NCBI GenBank assembly: GCA_039707465.1
Contig: CM077645.1
Location: 145,507,503 to 145,571,502, forward strand
Direction of reading: 5' to 3'
DNA from: Rhabdophis nuchalis
Taxonomy: Eukaryota; Chordata; Lepidosauria; Squamata; Natricidae
Length of the DNA: 64,000 bases
Positions 1-11,732 of the stretch are shown here, in pieces. Numbering within the stretch: the stretch's first letter is position 1; each line of letters begins with the position of its first letter. A program made the translations under genes and the position numbers. The notes beneath the pieces were generated by a model, which saw nothing but the letters and a program-made list of their open reading frames with translations, had not been told where the DNA came from and ran no database searches.

Positions 1-187
1 TGGAATTGTCATATGACCACACCACATTACAACGTCTCATGAGATAAATGAGACATCTTGGAATCTCTGCTTCATTGACAGATCGTTTTAACCATCTGTT
101 TTTAATCCTTTCATTTCCACACTGTCACCAGTTAAGGTTTGGAAGCTGATCATATGTGACAAGGGCATTCTGTATGTGTATATAATG

Positions 188-480
188 CAGTGATGGCTAA
201 CCTTTATTTCCTTGCATGTCCAAACCACGTGTGCCTGGGCCCACACACATAATGCAATGCGCCCTCCCCCTGCGCATAATACAATAATACATAATACACA
301 CACAGAGTTAGGGGACAAAACAACACAGTTCTCAATACCCCAACAATTTGAATTGGAAACAATTCATCTGAAAACAACAAATATAAATCAATCTAGCACA
401 TCCAAAAATAAAGTATATTCTACAGGGGTGTGCGGCAATTCAGATTTGAAGGGGAAAAGGTGATTTGGGGCACACATGGG
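188..480 (+). mobile_element. hAT-type MITE, probable left half
   Basis: The stretch opens with CAGTGATGGCTAACCTTT, which resembles the terminal repeat of a common reptile hAT MITE family; the better-preserved related copy near 38569 opens with CAGTGTTGGTGAACCTTTT. A GC-richer core with CACACACATAATGCAATGC follows. No matching right terminus or 8-bp target duplication was found, so the right limit is a guess. Confidence 0.35.
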
Positions 481-2856
481 CATATAGGTCACATCTGTTG
501 GCACCTGCATAAATGAAACATGGGTCTTCTTGAGGCAGCTATGCTGGCCAAGACACAACTCTATGAAGTTGACAGGGGATGGGACATGAGCATTCCCTCA
601 TTCTGTCAATTATCTTTTCCCATTCAGATATGGGTAGCCATATTTATTCTAGGACTGCACATGTCCTAGTTTTGAAAATGATTGTGAATAAGTGCTCTGG
701 ATCTCACACAAGAGCATTAATTAAAACAGGATCTCTAAGTTTCAGTCTCTAACACAAGCATAAAGCAACATGTGCTGCTATAAAGAGTTGATTGATTAAT
801 TTTCAAAGCATTAGCAGCCTGACTTTATTTAACTAGTTATCTACCTCATTGCTTTTTCTGTAAAACAACTGTCTCATTTTCAGGTAATCCAATTCAGGTT
901 TGTCTTTTATATGACAGACAGAAAGGCAGAAAGAGAAGAAAATTTGTATCATGGCACAACGCTTCCTCCTCCTCCTCCTCTCCTCCTGCCTCCAATTTCA
1001 TTGGCTTCCATTTCTATGTGGAAAAAGAGGGATCAATGCAATCATGCATTTGCAGCTAGATATTACTGGATCAATGAAATGTATTGCCTTTGCAGTTCTA
1101 CATTAAAGCCTTAGGAGAAATGTTGGTGTTGAGGAGAGCTGCAGAACATAGAAAAAGGAACTGCAGGGTTGGCACAATACTTTCTGTGCCACAGCAGAAC
1201 GGAAAGATAACACTCGGTGATGGATGCCATCATCTAAGCTACAGCATGGCATGGTGAATGGCACCAGTGGCAGTGATTACTCTGAACAGTCATTTGATAA
1301 AGCAGGAAATAACAGATGGGTATAGGGACATGAACTTATCAAGAACTAGGGTATTCATTCCAAGAGCACCTTTTTCCATTTCAGTATAGAAGGAAGGAGA
1401 GGGAGGAGAATTGTTAAAACGATCCATTGTCTTCCATTAGAAAATCAAAATATTAGTATATTTGCACCGACATTTGATTGTGGGGTCAGAGACAACTTCC
1501 CTAGAAATGTCATGTCTGTTCTTTTTATTATTAATCGCTTGGCTGAAAACAATTTGTCTTTAAAGAATGCAGGATAAAAAACAGTGAAGTCTACTGTCTG
1601 CTGTAAACTAGTGTAATGAATGGGAAGGTCTGTTTTTCCTCACAGCTCTATCACACTTTCTCTTACATCCAGCATCAAATTTGCCATGGGAATAAAGAAT
1701 GGAAACTCTGTGTTTATCAGAGGAAGATCGTCACAAATTAGTCAGCAATGAAACATACTGATCCACGTTAACCTAGAAACCAAAAGAAAAAGAAGAGCAG
1801 CGTTTCAACTGCCCCTTTAGTTTCTGGAAAGATTGGAAAGAACTGAAATTGCTGTGCAAACATGACAGAGGAAGGAAGTCTGCAATGCTTCAATTACCAA
1901 AAAAAAAATCCCTCACTTAAACAAGACAACTCATTCTCTTCAAATGTGTTCTGGACACACAAAAAATTGTTCAAGATTACAAATTCATTTAACTCATTGA
2001 ACTATCTCAACATTTTAATCAACATATCTAGCATCTAGTATAACAGTATAATACTAAAATTTCAAATATTGTGAAATGCAACTCATTACAACACTATGGT
2101 TTCTAATTAATTTAACTATTTCAACTGAATTTTAAAGCTTGATTCTCTATAATAAAATGGTATGAGATATACTATATGTATATGTATTGTGTGTGTGTGT
2201 GTACATACACATATATTTAAAAGAATGTGCGTGTGTATGTTTAAAAAAGAACATAAAAACTAACACAAACCTATAAAGAAAACAAAGAAAAAGTGAAAGA
2301 AAAGAAAATAGACATAATTTTAGAAAGAAAAAATAAAGAGAGATGGGAAGAAACTTCCAATTTCCCTTGCATTTTATAATATAAGTGCAAAAATTATCTC
2401 TTATTTTATGACTATATAAAGCTCACTTTTTCCCCCTAATCATCAAAACCACAAGTTATGAGTGCATCTTTTTCCCTTTCATGCAAAAAGCCTATAAAGG
2501 GTTTCCCGTTAGACTAAATGTAGATATTGCCTTTTCTCTCATCAAGGCAGTGAATTCAGCCATCTCTGCAAGTTCTTTAACTGCAGGGGAGCCAATATGG
2601 TGCATTGGATATTTTGTAGGAGGAGTTCCCTGCAGTTTGACACATTTTGGAGTAGAAATGTAATTGCTTTCTGCACACGCCCTGCTTGCAACTGAATTGA
2701 GCTTTGTTGTGCCACTCCAAAGCTGTCAAAACTTGGTAAATGTGAGTGGAACTGAGAGCCAAGTGCATACTGAAGCAATTAAATGCCTGCTTTACTACAT
2801 GCCAGATGTTACACCCATGATCCATTCAACATACATTCTTAGCATGCTAGATTTGG
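481..2856. other. Unique AT-rich intergenic DNA, no gene seen
   Basis: No coding exon, recognisable repeat or RNA gene was found. Short features are a CCT-rich tract near 962-985, an A9 run near 1900, and a TG run with flanking TATATG at about 2170-2215. Low-copy stretches like this upstream of a developmental locus could hold conserved enhancers, but that needs cross-species alignment. Confidence 0.5.
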
Positions 2857-2882
2857 TCTCTCTCTCTCTCTCTCTCTCTCTC
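2857..2882. repeat. (TC)n microsatellite
   Basis: An uninterrupted CT dinucleotide run of about 13 units, followed by a shorter CT run at 2890-2900. Confidence 0.9.
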
Positions 2883-2900
2883 TGTCACTTTCTCTCTCTC

Positions 2901-4855
2901 TTGGCAGAGTTATGTGTGCAGTACTAAGCACAACTGAACTATAGAAGCACATGGGAATTTGAAATTATTCTACTCTCTCGGCTCTTCAGTTTATATTATG
3001 TACTGTGTGAATGAAAAGTCTAACAAGATAATGAGCATAAGCATATTAATCACTTCAGTGTATTATTTTGTAACCTCCATTGTTGAATTTAACTTTTTAA
3101 GTCTTTTTTGCCCATAAATTCAATAGTGCATTATTTTAAATGCACATCCTTTCCCCAAAGCTATTGGCTGTATTCTTTGATATTGTTCCAAAATATTTGG
3201 CGTCCTCACATCATGCAGCTTTACCCAATTTACCACTGGCAAAATGCTTAATATGATTTTGAGGTCTCCGTTAGACAGCCCTACAATATTGCTTTTGCAT
3301 CCGAAGGGCAAAGTAATATTTCACTGAGTTTTATGATCTGGTTCCAGAATATGTCTCTAACTGTTCACTTCAACAATATATAAATAGAATCAGCATGGCT
3401 GACATGAGATTGCTGAGAAACGTCATGGGTCAAATTGTCCATACATTTCAGTCTTTAGATTGAATACGACTTAAAACATTGTGGTTTCTTTCTTAATTAA
3501 ATCAAATCAAACCCACCCATTATTCCAAACACAATAGTTCCTAGATTTATTTGCCATCCATCCTCCCCACCTCCCCCATAAATATTTGAATGCCTTAATA
3601 TAGTTTGTACTTAGAATAAACCTCCCCTTCCTTTTTCTCATGCTTTTATTACAGTTTAGAAACAGACTGATCTAAATTCCTTTAAAACTAACCTGAATTT
3701 CAGGAAGTCGAATTAATGGTATCACATGTGTTAATTCAATCAAGATCAAATGGCCCATCAAGGACAGATGGGGCAGTTTATCAGGATCCATTTTACAGTA
3801 TATATTTGGAGTGATAGCAGGAAATACCATGTTATCACAATTATGAGTCGGATGGGATCAAGTCCTCTCATATATGATCCAGTATATGGCCTGAAGCCAC
3901 ATTATGAAGTTTTACTGCTGAAATCCGATAATTGTATCTTTTTTTTAAAAATCTCTGAGTTTTGGAGAGAAAGCAGAATATTCAAGCAGTCAATTGGTGT
4001 TATTAACACCCTGTTCTTTCTATGTATTACTGGGGGAAGGAAGCAGATGAAACTGCAACAGATGGTACAGTGAAAGTTAATGGTGAGAACATTACAGTTT
4101 AACAGGTCTTTATATTATATGACTGATAGAATATAATAAGTCATGGAAGTTTGAGATAATAAAGCATATTTTGGCCTTCTTAAAATTCATCAAAACTGTT
4201 GGCAAGTTGGAGACTGGGGGAGAGAGAAACACATAATTTATCTTAAAAGAAATAATGTCCTGTTATTGTTAAACACTGCTGGGACCTCATTAGTGACTAT
4301 AAAAACATCACCTGCCAGTTATGTAGGATAGTAAATCTATAGTGGCCAATAAATGAGGAATAAAGAGGGACAGGAGAAGAAAAGAATTCTAAGAAGAATT
4401 CTTAGAACACTAAGAAGACTAAGAATTATTATTTTCCCCTAAACACAATTGTAAGTTAGGGCTCTCCATGTTGCCTCATTGACAGACTCCCAGAAACAAG
4501 AAATTATTAGAATTCAGTATTAATGGATAATGGGTTCACATTCCAGATTCTGGAGGGCAAATATTTATACTGACAACTGTGTCCATTTGTTCTCAGCAAC
4601 CTCTGGGAAGTACCTCTCAACTGTATTGCGGAAAGTTGCAATAGATAACTATAAGTCATCTCCTGCTAAAATGCCTCCATTTTTCCCCAGGTATGATTTA
4701 TTGTATTTTTCAATACTGGGTGAGGAGAGGGATACAGGGTGGTTTGTAAATTTAAGACTGTAACCCTTGGTAGATTTAGGTTTAGCAACTTTCAGAAGAC
4801 TGTATAAGAATTTGGACTGAAATGGGCTAGAACTCAGAAAAAACTCAAACTGGAA
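2901..4855. other. Unique AT-rich intergenic DNA, no gene seen
   Basis: No repeat family or coding exon was recognised on either strand. All open frames are short and lack splice context or a familiar product. Confidence 0.5.
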
Positions 4856-4925
4856 ATAATAATAATAATTTATTAGATTTCTAAACCGCCCCCTCTCCCC
4901 GAAGGGACTCTAGATGAAGTAAAAA
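4856..4925 (-). mobile_element. L2-type LINE 3' tail fragment
   Basis: AAT repeats are followed by TTTATTAGATTTCTAAACCG and CTCCCCGAAGGGACTC, the reverse complement of the 3' stem-loop and tail seen in the larger L2 copies here (for example 23091-23140). Only the last 70 or so bases remain. Confidence 0.75.
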
Positions 4926-5189
4926 AATAAATTGGATCAGATATCACTGGAAGGGAATTGCCTTGAGTCAGTTACATTTCTATGCTGTCTGATTGTCAAA
5001 CTTCTCTGTGAAGATTATCACAGAGAACTGTGGGTAATAGAGTGTATGCTAAAATAGGCTAAGAATTTTGGACATAATACACTGATGAAACAAGGAGAAA
5101 AATATGTGACTGAGGGGACCGAAATGTACATTGTTATAATTTGAAAGGGAACTTTTAAAAGACAAAAAAACTCTAGACTGTATAAAGTT

Positions 5190-5345
5190 ACATTCATTCA
5201 GCGACCATTGGAAGTTACTATATACAGTAGCTGAATGGATAGGGGTTACAACTGATCTTCAAAGTTATGGTTATCCAAGCGCCCCATAATCACATGATCT
5301 GGGTGCTTGACAACTGATAGAAACTTATGTGATTACCATTTTCAA
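5190..5345. mobile_element. Tigger-like MITE fragment
   Basis: Phrases such as CAGCGACCATTGGAAGTTAC, AATCACATGATCTGGGTGCT and TTGACAACTGATAG match the interior of the better-preserved Tigger-like MITE at 47956-48342. No termini are preserved. Confidence 0.55.
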
Positions 5346-6394
5346 TCTTCCTTGCTGGGTTCCCCAGAAAGTCAATGAGGAACCTAGCAAGGAAGGTTGC
5401 ATATTTCTGGGGTAAGTCTCTCCCACTCATGTACCCTCTCCCATTTTTGCACTCCCATGCACCCTCGTGTGCTCTCCCCAGCCAGTGCGACACCCCCACA
5501 GACTCTGCCTGATCTAAATTGCATCCTTACAGATCCCTGGCCAGCACTGTGTCTCTTGCACACCCTCTCAGATTCTCACATACCATCCCAACCTATGTCT
5601 TCATGCATCTTCCCTGATCTTGAGTTCTTCTCTCATGCTTCCACCTGCATCTTCACACACCCTCGCCAGCTAAGACTCTGATGAGGAAAACAACAGTGAG
5701 CAGTCAGAATTGACAGACAAACTATCTGAGTAATTGAATGCAGAAGAGGCTGTTCTGCCCAATAATCGGGAGTCACAGCTGCCAACGATCTTGGAGGATT
5801 TGGATTCTGAACCTGTCTCGGTGCAAGGCCTCGCTGTGCAGAGCAAAGCCCCCCCTGTGAGGTTTCTTGCAAGAAATGAGAAACACTGTGGTTGCTTCTA
5901 TTTAAGAAATCAGCAGGTTTAAGCCCTTTATTGGCAACAGCCAGCCACTAACCTAGACTCTGTGTAACCTAGCCTCTCGTCTTGAAATCTTGTGACCTGG
6001 GCCAGGATCAGCTGGAAACTCTTCTATAACATTTGGACCCTTGGATGTCTCCTAACCCCTCTTGGGCCTGCTGTTTTGGATTTGGACATTCTTTCAAAGC
6101 AAGCATACTGGACATGTGGGGATGTGGCTTCTTTTTTCTGTGTATGTGTACATATGCTTGCATGTGCATTTCCTTAGTACTTGTTATTTGCTGGAAAATT
6201 TCCTAGTAAAGTTTGCACACCTCTCTGCATGTTTATGAGATCATGGCTTGAGACACAACACCGGAATACTCACAGCCTCCCCAATACATCTTCTTGCTTT
6301 TCCCACCCACCAGGAGCTACTTACCTGTCTGCTGACCTGGGGCGTGCAACTTCCTACTGACTCCCTCACTCACTTTGGTTGTGAGAAGCCAGCA
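5346..6394. other. Unassigned segment with codon-like composition
   Basis: About 1 kb that is less AT-rich than its flanks. Around 5671-5733 a plus-strand frame reads DSDEENNSEQSELTDKLSE and then stops, which looks like the acidic C-terminus of a decayed protein. The next 200 bp contain further short codon-like runs and a TATTTAAG box near 5899. It could be a decayed retroelement or retrocopy; no family was recognised. Confidence 0.3.
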
Positions 6395-6556
6395 GGAAAT
6401 TGCCCTGTCTTAACAACCATAGGATTTAATTAACAATGGCAACAGGGACATTAGGGATTGCTGTCATTAAAAGATGTAATCGTGCTTTATGACCACATCA
6501 CTTAGTGATGGAAATTCTGTCCCAATTGCCATTAAAAGTGGAGGACTACCCGTACT
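6395..6556. mobile_element. Tigger-like MITE fragment
   Basis: It contains TTAACAACCATAGGATTTAA and CTTTATGACCACATCACTTA, and ends GTGGAGGACTACCCGTAC, which matches the right terminal repeat (GAGGACTACCTGTA) of this family. The left terminus is missing. Confidence 0.55.
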
Positions 6557-7499
6557 TCAAATTTATGTTGGGATGTGAGAAACATGAAACGTTTTTAGGA
6601 AGGACTCAAGAGGTAGACAAAAATTCAGAATCTTGTCTAAATATGTGGCTGATTGTGTAAGCAACCGTAATTTTTATTAAACTTGAAAACTATTTCACTC
6701 TCAATGTCTGGGCGATTCACAATAACTAGAATACCATTTATAATGTCATTATCAAAATGCCAGCATGATTAAAGAGTCCTGCAAGACGACTGACATTCTT
6801 CATTCCTTGAAAAATGTTTTTACGGAAGTTCTAACGGTCACTTCTATACATATCATGGCAGCTATGGAAAAGACAGACAACCTTTTTGGCAAAATCTTTA
6901 TAACCCCCTGTTGAGACAGTTATAATGTATAGGGGTGTAGTTTGCAGTTGTTGTTTTGTTTGTTTTTGTAAATCCAACATATGTGAAAGGGAGTTTCTGA
7001 AGGATCAGATGAATTTGGAAGGGCACATAGGTATTTTTATTTCCATAAATATAAAGACACTGAAATGTTTTAAAACTATATTGCCTCCCAATCGATATAA
7101 TCTGCTACTAGAAACAGGATTTATGTTCATCTTAGCTACGCTAGGCTGCATTTTCCCCTAACTCTCAGAGTTTCTGAAAATATTGGGTTGTTTGTTATTA
7201 GTCCTTATTGTTCCTGGTACTGGAATCTGATTTAATAAAAATATCAACCTTAAAGATGTATGTAATTTGATTGTAGCTAGTAAGAGACAATGTGGTAGAA
7301 TGATGAAGAATGAGACCCTCTAGTCATGCTCCAAATCAAAGTATGTTTTCTATGGTTTGTCAAAGGGTTTATGGAGAAAGTGAACAATCCTTCTTTGGAG
7401 GGAGAAACTTCTCACAAGTATTTTCAAGAACCAAATAAATCACATATCAAAGAATCATTGGAATTTAAGTCCAGTCCTAGAGAGTATTTATTCCACAGG
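6557..7499. other. Unique AT-rich intergenic DNA, no gene seen
   Basis: No repeat or coding similarity was recognised. Open frames are short and unremarkable. Confidence 0.5.
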
Positions 7500-7604
7500 A
7501 AAGAATAGAATAGATTAGAATGGAATGGAGTGGAGTGGAGTGGAATAAAAATAGAATAACAGAGTTGGAAGGGACCTTGTAGGTCATCTAATCCAACTAC
7601 TAGC
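7500..7604 (-). mobile_element. CR1 LINE 3' end with pentanucleotide tail
   Basis: AGAGTTGGAAGGGACCTTGT followed by AGGTCATCTAATCCAACT is the reverse complement of the conserved CR1 3' end (GTTGGACTAGATGACCTCCAAGGTCCC and so on), also visible at 22725-22760. The adjoining AGAAT/GGAGT repeats at 7504-7560 are the expanded tail. Confidence 0.8.
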
Positions 7605-7692
7605 CAGTTTTCATGCCTATTTTCATGGATTAGAATTTACACTCTCCTGATTTCTATCCAGGTGCCTTAACCACTAGTCCAAACTGTCTCTA
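7605..7692 (-). mobile_element. tRNA-derived SINE head fragment
   Basis: The reverse complement reads GACAGTTTGGACTAGTGGTT then AAGGCACCTGGATAGAAATC, the same tRNA-like head as the SINE at 54593 (TTGGTGTAGTGGTTAAGACA). It directly abuts the CR1 tail. Confidence 0.6.
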
Positions 7693-8093
7693 AAAAGGGT
7701 TTCTTTTTTCCTATCTATAAGCGGAATACAGCATATAAAATTCAGTATTAAGATAAAACTAAAAGAAAGACCACACTGCCAGATAATTCCAAAAACCGTT
7801 GGAATCCCAAATTGTCTTCTGTGGTGCTACATGGATGCAAATTAATATAGAGTGACCAAGAAAGCACATGCATTTGTAATTATGTGCACTTGGGACTAGT
7901 TTAACATGCCATATAAACCTTATCTCACAAGGTGCTTGCTGATTTAAACTTTAATATATCCTTCCTTAGCCTGATACCCTCCAGATGAGTTAGGCTGCAA
8001 ATTCTATAAGTATATGCCAACTGAGGCTATGAGGAGAATATGGCCCTGAAAAATTGGGAGACCACTTTGAGAAACCCTGCCTTAATGCTTTGC
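7693..8093. other. Intergenic DNA, no gene seen
   Basis: Nothing recognisable apart from AT-rich unique sequence. Confidence 0.45.
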
Positions 8094-8170
8094 TAGCCCC
8101 GAGTCCCTTCGGGGAGAGTGGCACGGTTTATAAATTTAATAAAATAAAATAAATAAATAATAAATAAATA
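8094..8170 (+). mobile_element. L2-type LINE 3' tail
   Basis: CCCGAGTCCCTTCGGGGAGA, GCACGGTTTATAAATTTAAT and AAATAAATAA repeats form the characteristic L2 3' stem-loop plus short-repeat tail. It is severely 5'-truncated. Confidence 0.8.
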
Positions 8171-8836
8171 CCTGTCTTGAACACACATTCCTCTGTAGGC
8201 TACGCATTGCCACAAACAAAATTTGCACACTATATCATTGGAAGCAGAAGGAAAAGTGTATAATAGTGCTAAGAATAATCTTGTGAGGTCAAAACAAGGC
8301 CCATTTAAGTCCAGCATTTTATTTCTCAGAGTGATCAAACACTCTTTTAAGTCTCTGATGTGCTTAAAAGCAGGAAATGGAAAGATATCTTCTTTTGTTT
8401 GCATGTCACTTCACCACACTGCAACTTTCGAGGATGATATATTCCCCTACCCCAATTCAAAGGTAAAACTAAAGTCTCAGAAATACTAACTTTTGATAAA
8501 TCTGCCCTCCAGCAAATCTATTTTTAAAAGCATCCAGGTCTGCGGCTTTCCCCACATCTTGTGGTGACAAATTCGGTAAGTAAATAGCATATTATGTGAA
8601 GAGGTCTTTCTACACAGCTTCACTGAATTACCTTAATTTTAATGTTTTGAGAGAGGGAGGGTATTTTCTTTGCATTCAAATCCAGAAATTATTACAAAAG
8701 ATGAACAATAACCTACACTTGACCTGGAAGATTTCTCCTCTTTCTCTGTTTGTAAAAAATGTGACTCATCTTATTTAAGCATGTTGCAAGACCTACATCA
8801 AGGTAGCAATGTTATCATTTCTTGCCTTTGTCATAC
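8171..8836. other. Unique AT-rich intergenic DNA
   Basis: No gene or repeat was recognised. Its right end, just before 8837, is the insertion point of the L1-derived element. Confidence 0.45.
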
Positions 8837-9121
8837 TTTTTTTTTTTTATATTGAAAAAGTTTTATTGGTTTTACATTTTTTCTATAGGGTGGGGTAAGG
8901 GATACAAAGAAATTTTGAGAGCATTCACGTCAGAGTCGTCGGCCCTTCCGAGACCTCAAAATACACAATAAAAAAAAGAATTAAAAAAACATTTTTCATA
9001 ACACTACAAAGTGAAAGCAAGTACATATACCTAAATTCTCAGTTCTATGCTGTCAGACATTTACAAAAAATCCAGATACAAATATTATGCAAAATTAATC
9101 AAAAGAAAAATCAAGGCAAAG

Positions 9122-9970
9122 TTATTTTTTCGATCTAAGTCTCTTGGCAATTGTATCTTCTTTTTCTCCTCCCTGGCTCCCAGTGGGCGGGGCCGTGGCC
9201 CCCTCCGTCCCCCCTGGATCTTCCCCCAGGACAGAGGAATGTTTTTTAAGAAAGGCTTCCGCCTCAGCAACTGTTTTAATCCTCACTCTTCCTCCTTCCC
9301 AGAACACCAGCATCCCTTCAGGTGTCACCCACTTGAACCAGATCCCATGATCAAACAATGTTTTAGACAAGAAGGAAAATTTCCTTCTTGCATCTCTAAT
9401 CTTTCTAGGGATCTGCTTCAAGATAGTAACCGTTTTTTGTTGGTAAATTAAAGGGTTCTCTCTCTGCACTTTCAAGATTTCCTCTCTGGTTGACCTTCTA
9501 ACAAATTTCACATGTATCTCTCTAGGCACTTCATTTATCCTGGCATATGCTGAGTTAATTCTATAAACTAGGTCAATGTCCCCCCTGATCTCATCCTTAG
9601 GTTTATTTAAATAGTCTGCTAAAATTGTACTCATAAGATCAGGGAGGCATTCACCAAATTCCTCATAAACATTCTGAAATCTCAAAAAATATGTCATTCT
9701 TTCCATATCAATCCTAGACACATGCCCATTTATTTCCACAACCTCATTAGTAACATTTTTAATCTCTCCCTTAGCCCCCACCAACCCCCCTTCCAGTTCT
9801 TCATTCTTCTGTGTATTCTCCAACACTTGTTTCCGTGTATCCAAAAGCTCCTTCTTGAAATTAATATTTTCAGCCCTCTGGGCCTTAATTTCTTGTACCA
9901 AAGTTTGTATAACAGATTCAAGAGAAGCCATCCTTTGTTCTAAACTTGCCAGTGCTGTTTCTTGTGCCAT
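9122..9970 (-). CDS. L1 ORF1 protein, intact
   Basis: A 282-residue ORF starting at a true ATG (9970-9968). Residues about 1-90 form a heptad-rich coiled coil (LEQRMASLESVIQTLVQE onward) for trimerisation. Residues about 90-190 fit the L1 RRM-like domain (TYFLRFQNV, then REIHVKFVRRSTREEIL). Residues about 190-245 match the L1 C-terminal domain (RDARRKFSFLSKTLFDHGI, then WVTPEGMLVFW). The tail is basic (AKRLRSKK). ORF1p is the RNA-binding chaperone that packages L1 RNA into ribonucleoprotein particles; it has no catalytic activity. An uninterrupted frame of this length suggests recent insertion or selection. The family assignment rests on domain order and motifs. Confidence 0.88.
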   Translation of the reverse strand: MAQETALASLEQRMASLESVIQTLVQEIKAQRAENINFKKELLDTRKQVLENTQKNEELEGGLVGAKGEIKNVTNEVVEINGHVSRIDMERMTYFLRFQNVYEEFGECLPDLMSTILADYLNKPKDEIRGDIDLVYRINSAYARINEVPREIHVKFVRRSTREEILKVQRENPLIYQQKTVTILKQIPRKIRDARRKFSFLSKTLFDHGIWFKWVTPEGMLVFWEGGRVRIKTVAEAEAFLKKHSSVLGEDPGGTEGATAPPTGSQGGEKEDTIAKRLRSKK

Positions 9971-10549
9971 AATTAATTGTTAAAATCACTGCCACCAAAA
10001 TGGCGTTTTCCGGGTGGGGCTGGTGAGGCAAATCAGGAGCTCAGTTCAGTTCAGGGTTGTGAAGTTGCAAAATTCAGGAACCAGGAGAGACACAATTTTC
10101 CAACTCAGTAGATATAATAACGAAGGTATTCCAGAAAAGAAATCACAAATCCAGCAAGAAAAAAATTCTTCATTAGTATCCAGAGGGAGTCCCCATTGCA
10201 AAGAGACGCTGGGAATTTTCCATAATTGAAATAGTCAGGCAGGGACAAAGAGAAGCCATCCTCCACCGCCCACTTCAGAGCCCAGAGGAGAGAGTGGTAA
10301 AATAAAATTTTTATCCAGCCAGACCTAGAAACATTGTTGCAAATAGCCGCAGACCACTTTCCCTTGTAACAAACAGTCCGGATTAAAGATTTCCGCTTTC
10401 TCTCCACGAGAAGCCATTTTAAAGTGCCACTTAAGTCCGAGGGGGGTTTTTTGGAAACAAACACCCCCCTCCCAGTCCATTCAGCCTGGCTGACAGTGAA
10501 AGAAAAAGTTTTTTTTAAAACTCACTCTCCCCTCGCAGCTGAAGCCTCG

Positions 10550-10835
10550 GAAAGCCTTCCGACCGATCCGATCAGCCCTCTTCATTGATGTGAATGACGC
10601 CGACGACCGTTGGCGAAGGGAGAACCCCCCGCAGCATGTTCTCTCTCACCTAGGTCGCGGAAGGGACCGCTCTCCCCACCGCCGTGAAGAGGAACGTCCC
10701 CGCCGAGCCGACCCTACGGGAGACCTCCAAGCTGGAGCGTCTCGCCCCCGCGGGGGGGCAGAAAAAGAAACAAAGCGGCGAGCGAGCACTAGGCTCGCCC
10801 GTCGCCGCTGGAGCCGGAACCGGAAGCCCATACTT
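10550..10835 (-). promoter_or_regulatory. GC-rich 5' region of the ORF1-only element
   Basis: A CpG-dense stretch in otherwise AT-rich surroundings, located where the internal promoter of an L1-type 5' UTR should lie relative to ORF1. Promoter activity is inferred from position and composition only. Confidence 0.45.
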
Positions 10836-11038
10836 TTGTCTGCTCTCTGAACCATTCCAGATGTGATTCCTAACAACTGAACATGGTCAGCATGCTCATG
10901 CATATTTTTGAACATTTTTTTATCTTATTGCAATGATTGCCATCTCATTTTGGACTTTGTTCCCCAACTTAATATTCATCAATTGTTTTATTTCACATGT
11001 TATCTAACCAAGGATAGGAAATGTATAGTCCTCTAGAT

Positions 11039-11177
11039 CGGGGTCTCCAACCTTTGCAACTTTAAGTCTGAAGGACTTCAGCTCCCAGAATTCTCCAGCC
11101 AGCTTTGCTTTGCTGGCTGGAGAATTCTGGAAGCTGAAGTCCTTCAGACTTAAAGTTGCAAAGGTTGGAGACCCCTG
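11039..11177. mobile_element. Palindromic hAT MITE
   Basis: The ends CGGGGTCTCCAACCTTTGCA and TGCAAAGGTTGGAGACCCCT-G are inverted repeats that continue almost to the centre, so the whole element is a hairpin (ACTTTAAGTCTGAAGGACTT pairs with AAGTCCTTCAGACTTAAAGT). It is flanked by an exact 8-bp duplication CTCTAGAT (11031-11038 and 11178-11185), the hallmark of hAT transposition. Related copies lie at 28048, 50921, 51331 and 52586. Confidence 0.9.
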
Positions 11178-11185
11178 CTCTAGAT

Positions 11186-11732
11186 GTTGTTGTTGAACAG
11201 TTGACTGATATTGACGGGAACTTAGTTCAACATAACAGCATATGTTATTTTTACTAAAATATTTATTTATTTTTACTAAACCATCAGAATTTATTACTCA
11301 TAAGTATATGTGGAAGCTAGATAGAAACTAGATGATATTGAACTACATAATGTACCAACCGTTTTCGGTTCCTGGGATTAGTAATGGGGAGACAGAAATA
11401 GTAGCCAGCAATGTAGTTTTTGCCTTCTCTTCTAAAAGATTGATTTAAAAACAAAATAAAATAAAATTATTTTATAAAACATCTAGAGTTTTTAAAACTG
11501 GGTGCATATAAATGTTAATAAATGAATGCATAAACAAATCCCATGTTTCATAAAGGTCAGTCTGTATAGGCTCAGAGATATATCTTTTATACTTTTAAAA
11601 GTATTCCATTTAGAGAATTTATACTCTTTCACATAAGCAGAGATTACTGAATGAGAATAAGCTGTCTCACATGATATCAGATGGTGCAGATTGTTTAGCA
11701 TCAAACTGTATCTTCTGATCAACCTCTGGCAA
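11186..11732. other. Intergenic DNA, no gene seen
   Basis: AT-rich unique sequence between the palindromic MITE and the Helitron-like element. No coding signal was recognised. Confidence 0.45.

Larger units (their letters stand above)
8837..10835 (-). mobile_element. ORF1-only L1-derived element (HAL1-like)
   Basis: On the minus strand this reads as a complete small retroelement: a CpG-rich promoter-like 5' region (about 10835-9971), one intact ORF1 (9970-9122), a 3' region of about 280 bp with an AATAAA signal near 8868, and a pure A tail (T12 on the plus strand, 8837-8848). An ordinary L1 would have ORF2 (endonuclease and reverse transcriptase) after ORF1; here the sequence goes straight to the poly(A) tail. 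The organisation resembles mammalian HAL1 half-LINEs. The 5' boundary is estimated from the end of GC-rich sequence, and I could not identify a convincing target duplication. An alternative is an ordinary L1 copy that lost ORF2 by internal deletion. Confidence 0.7.
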
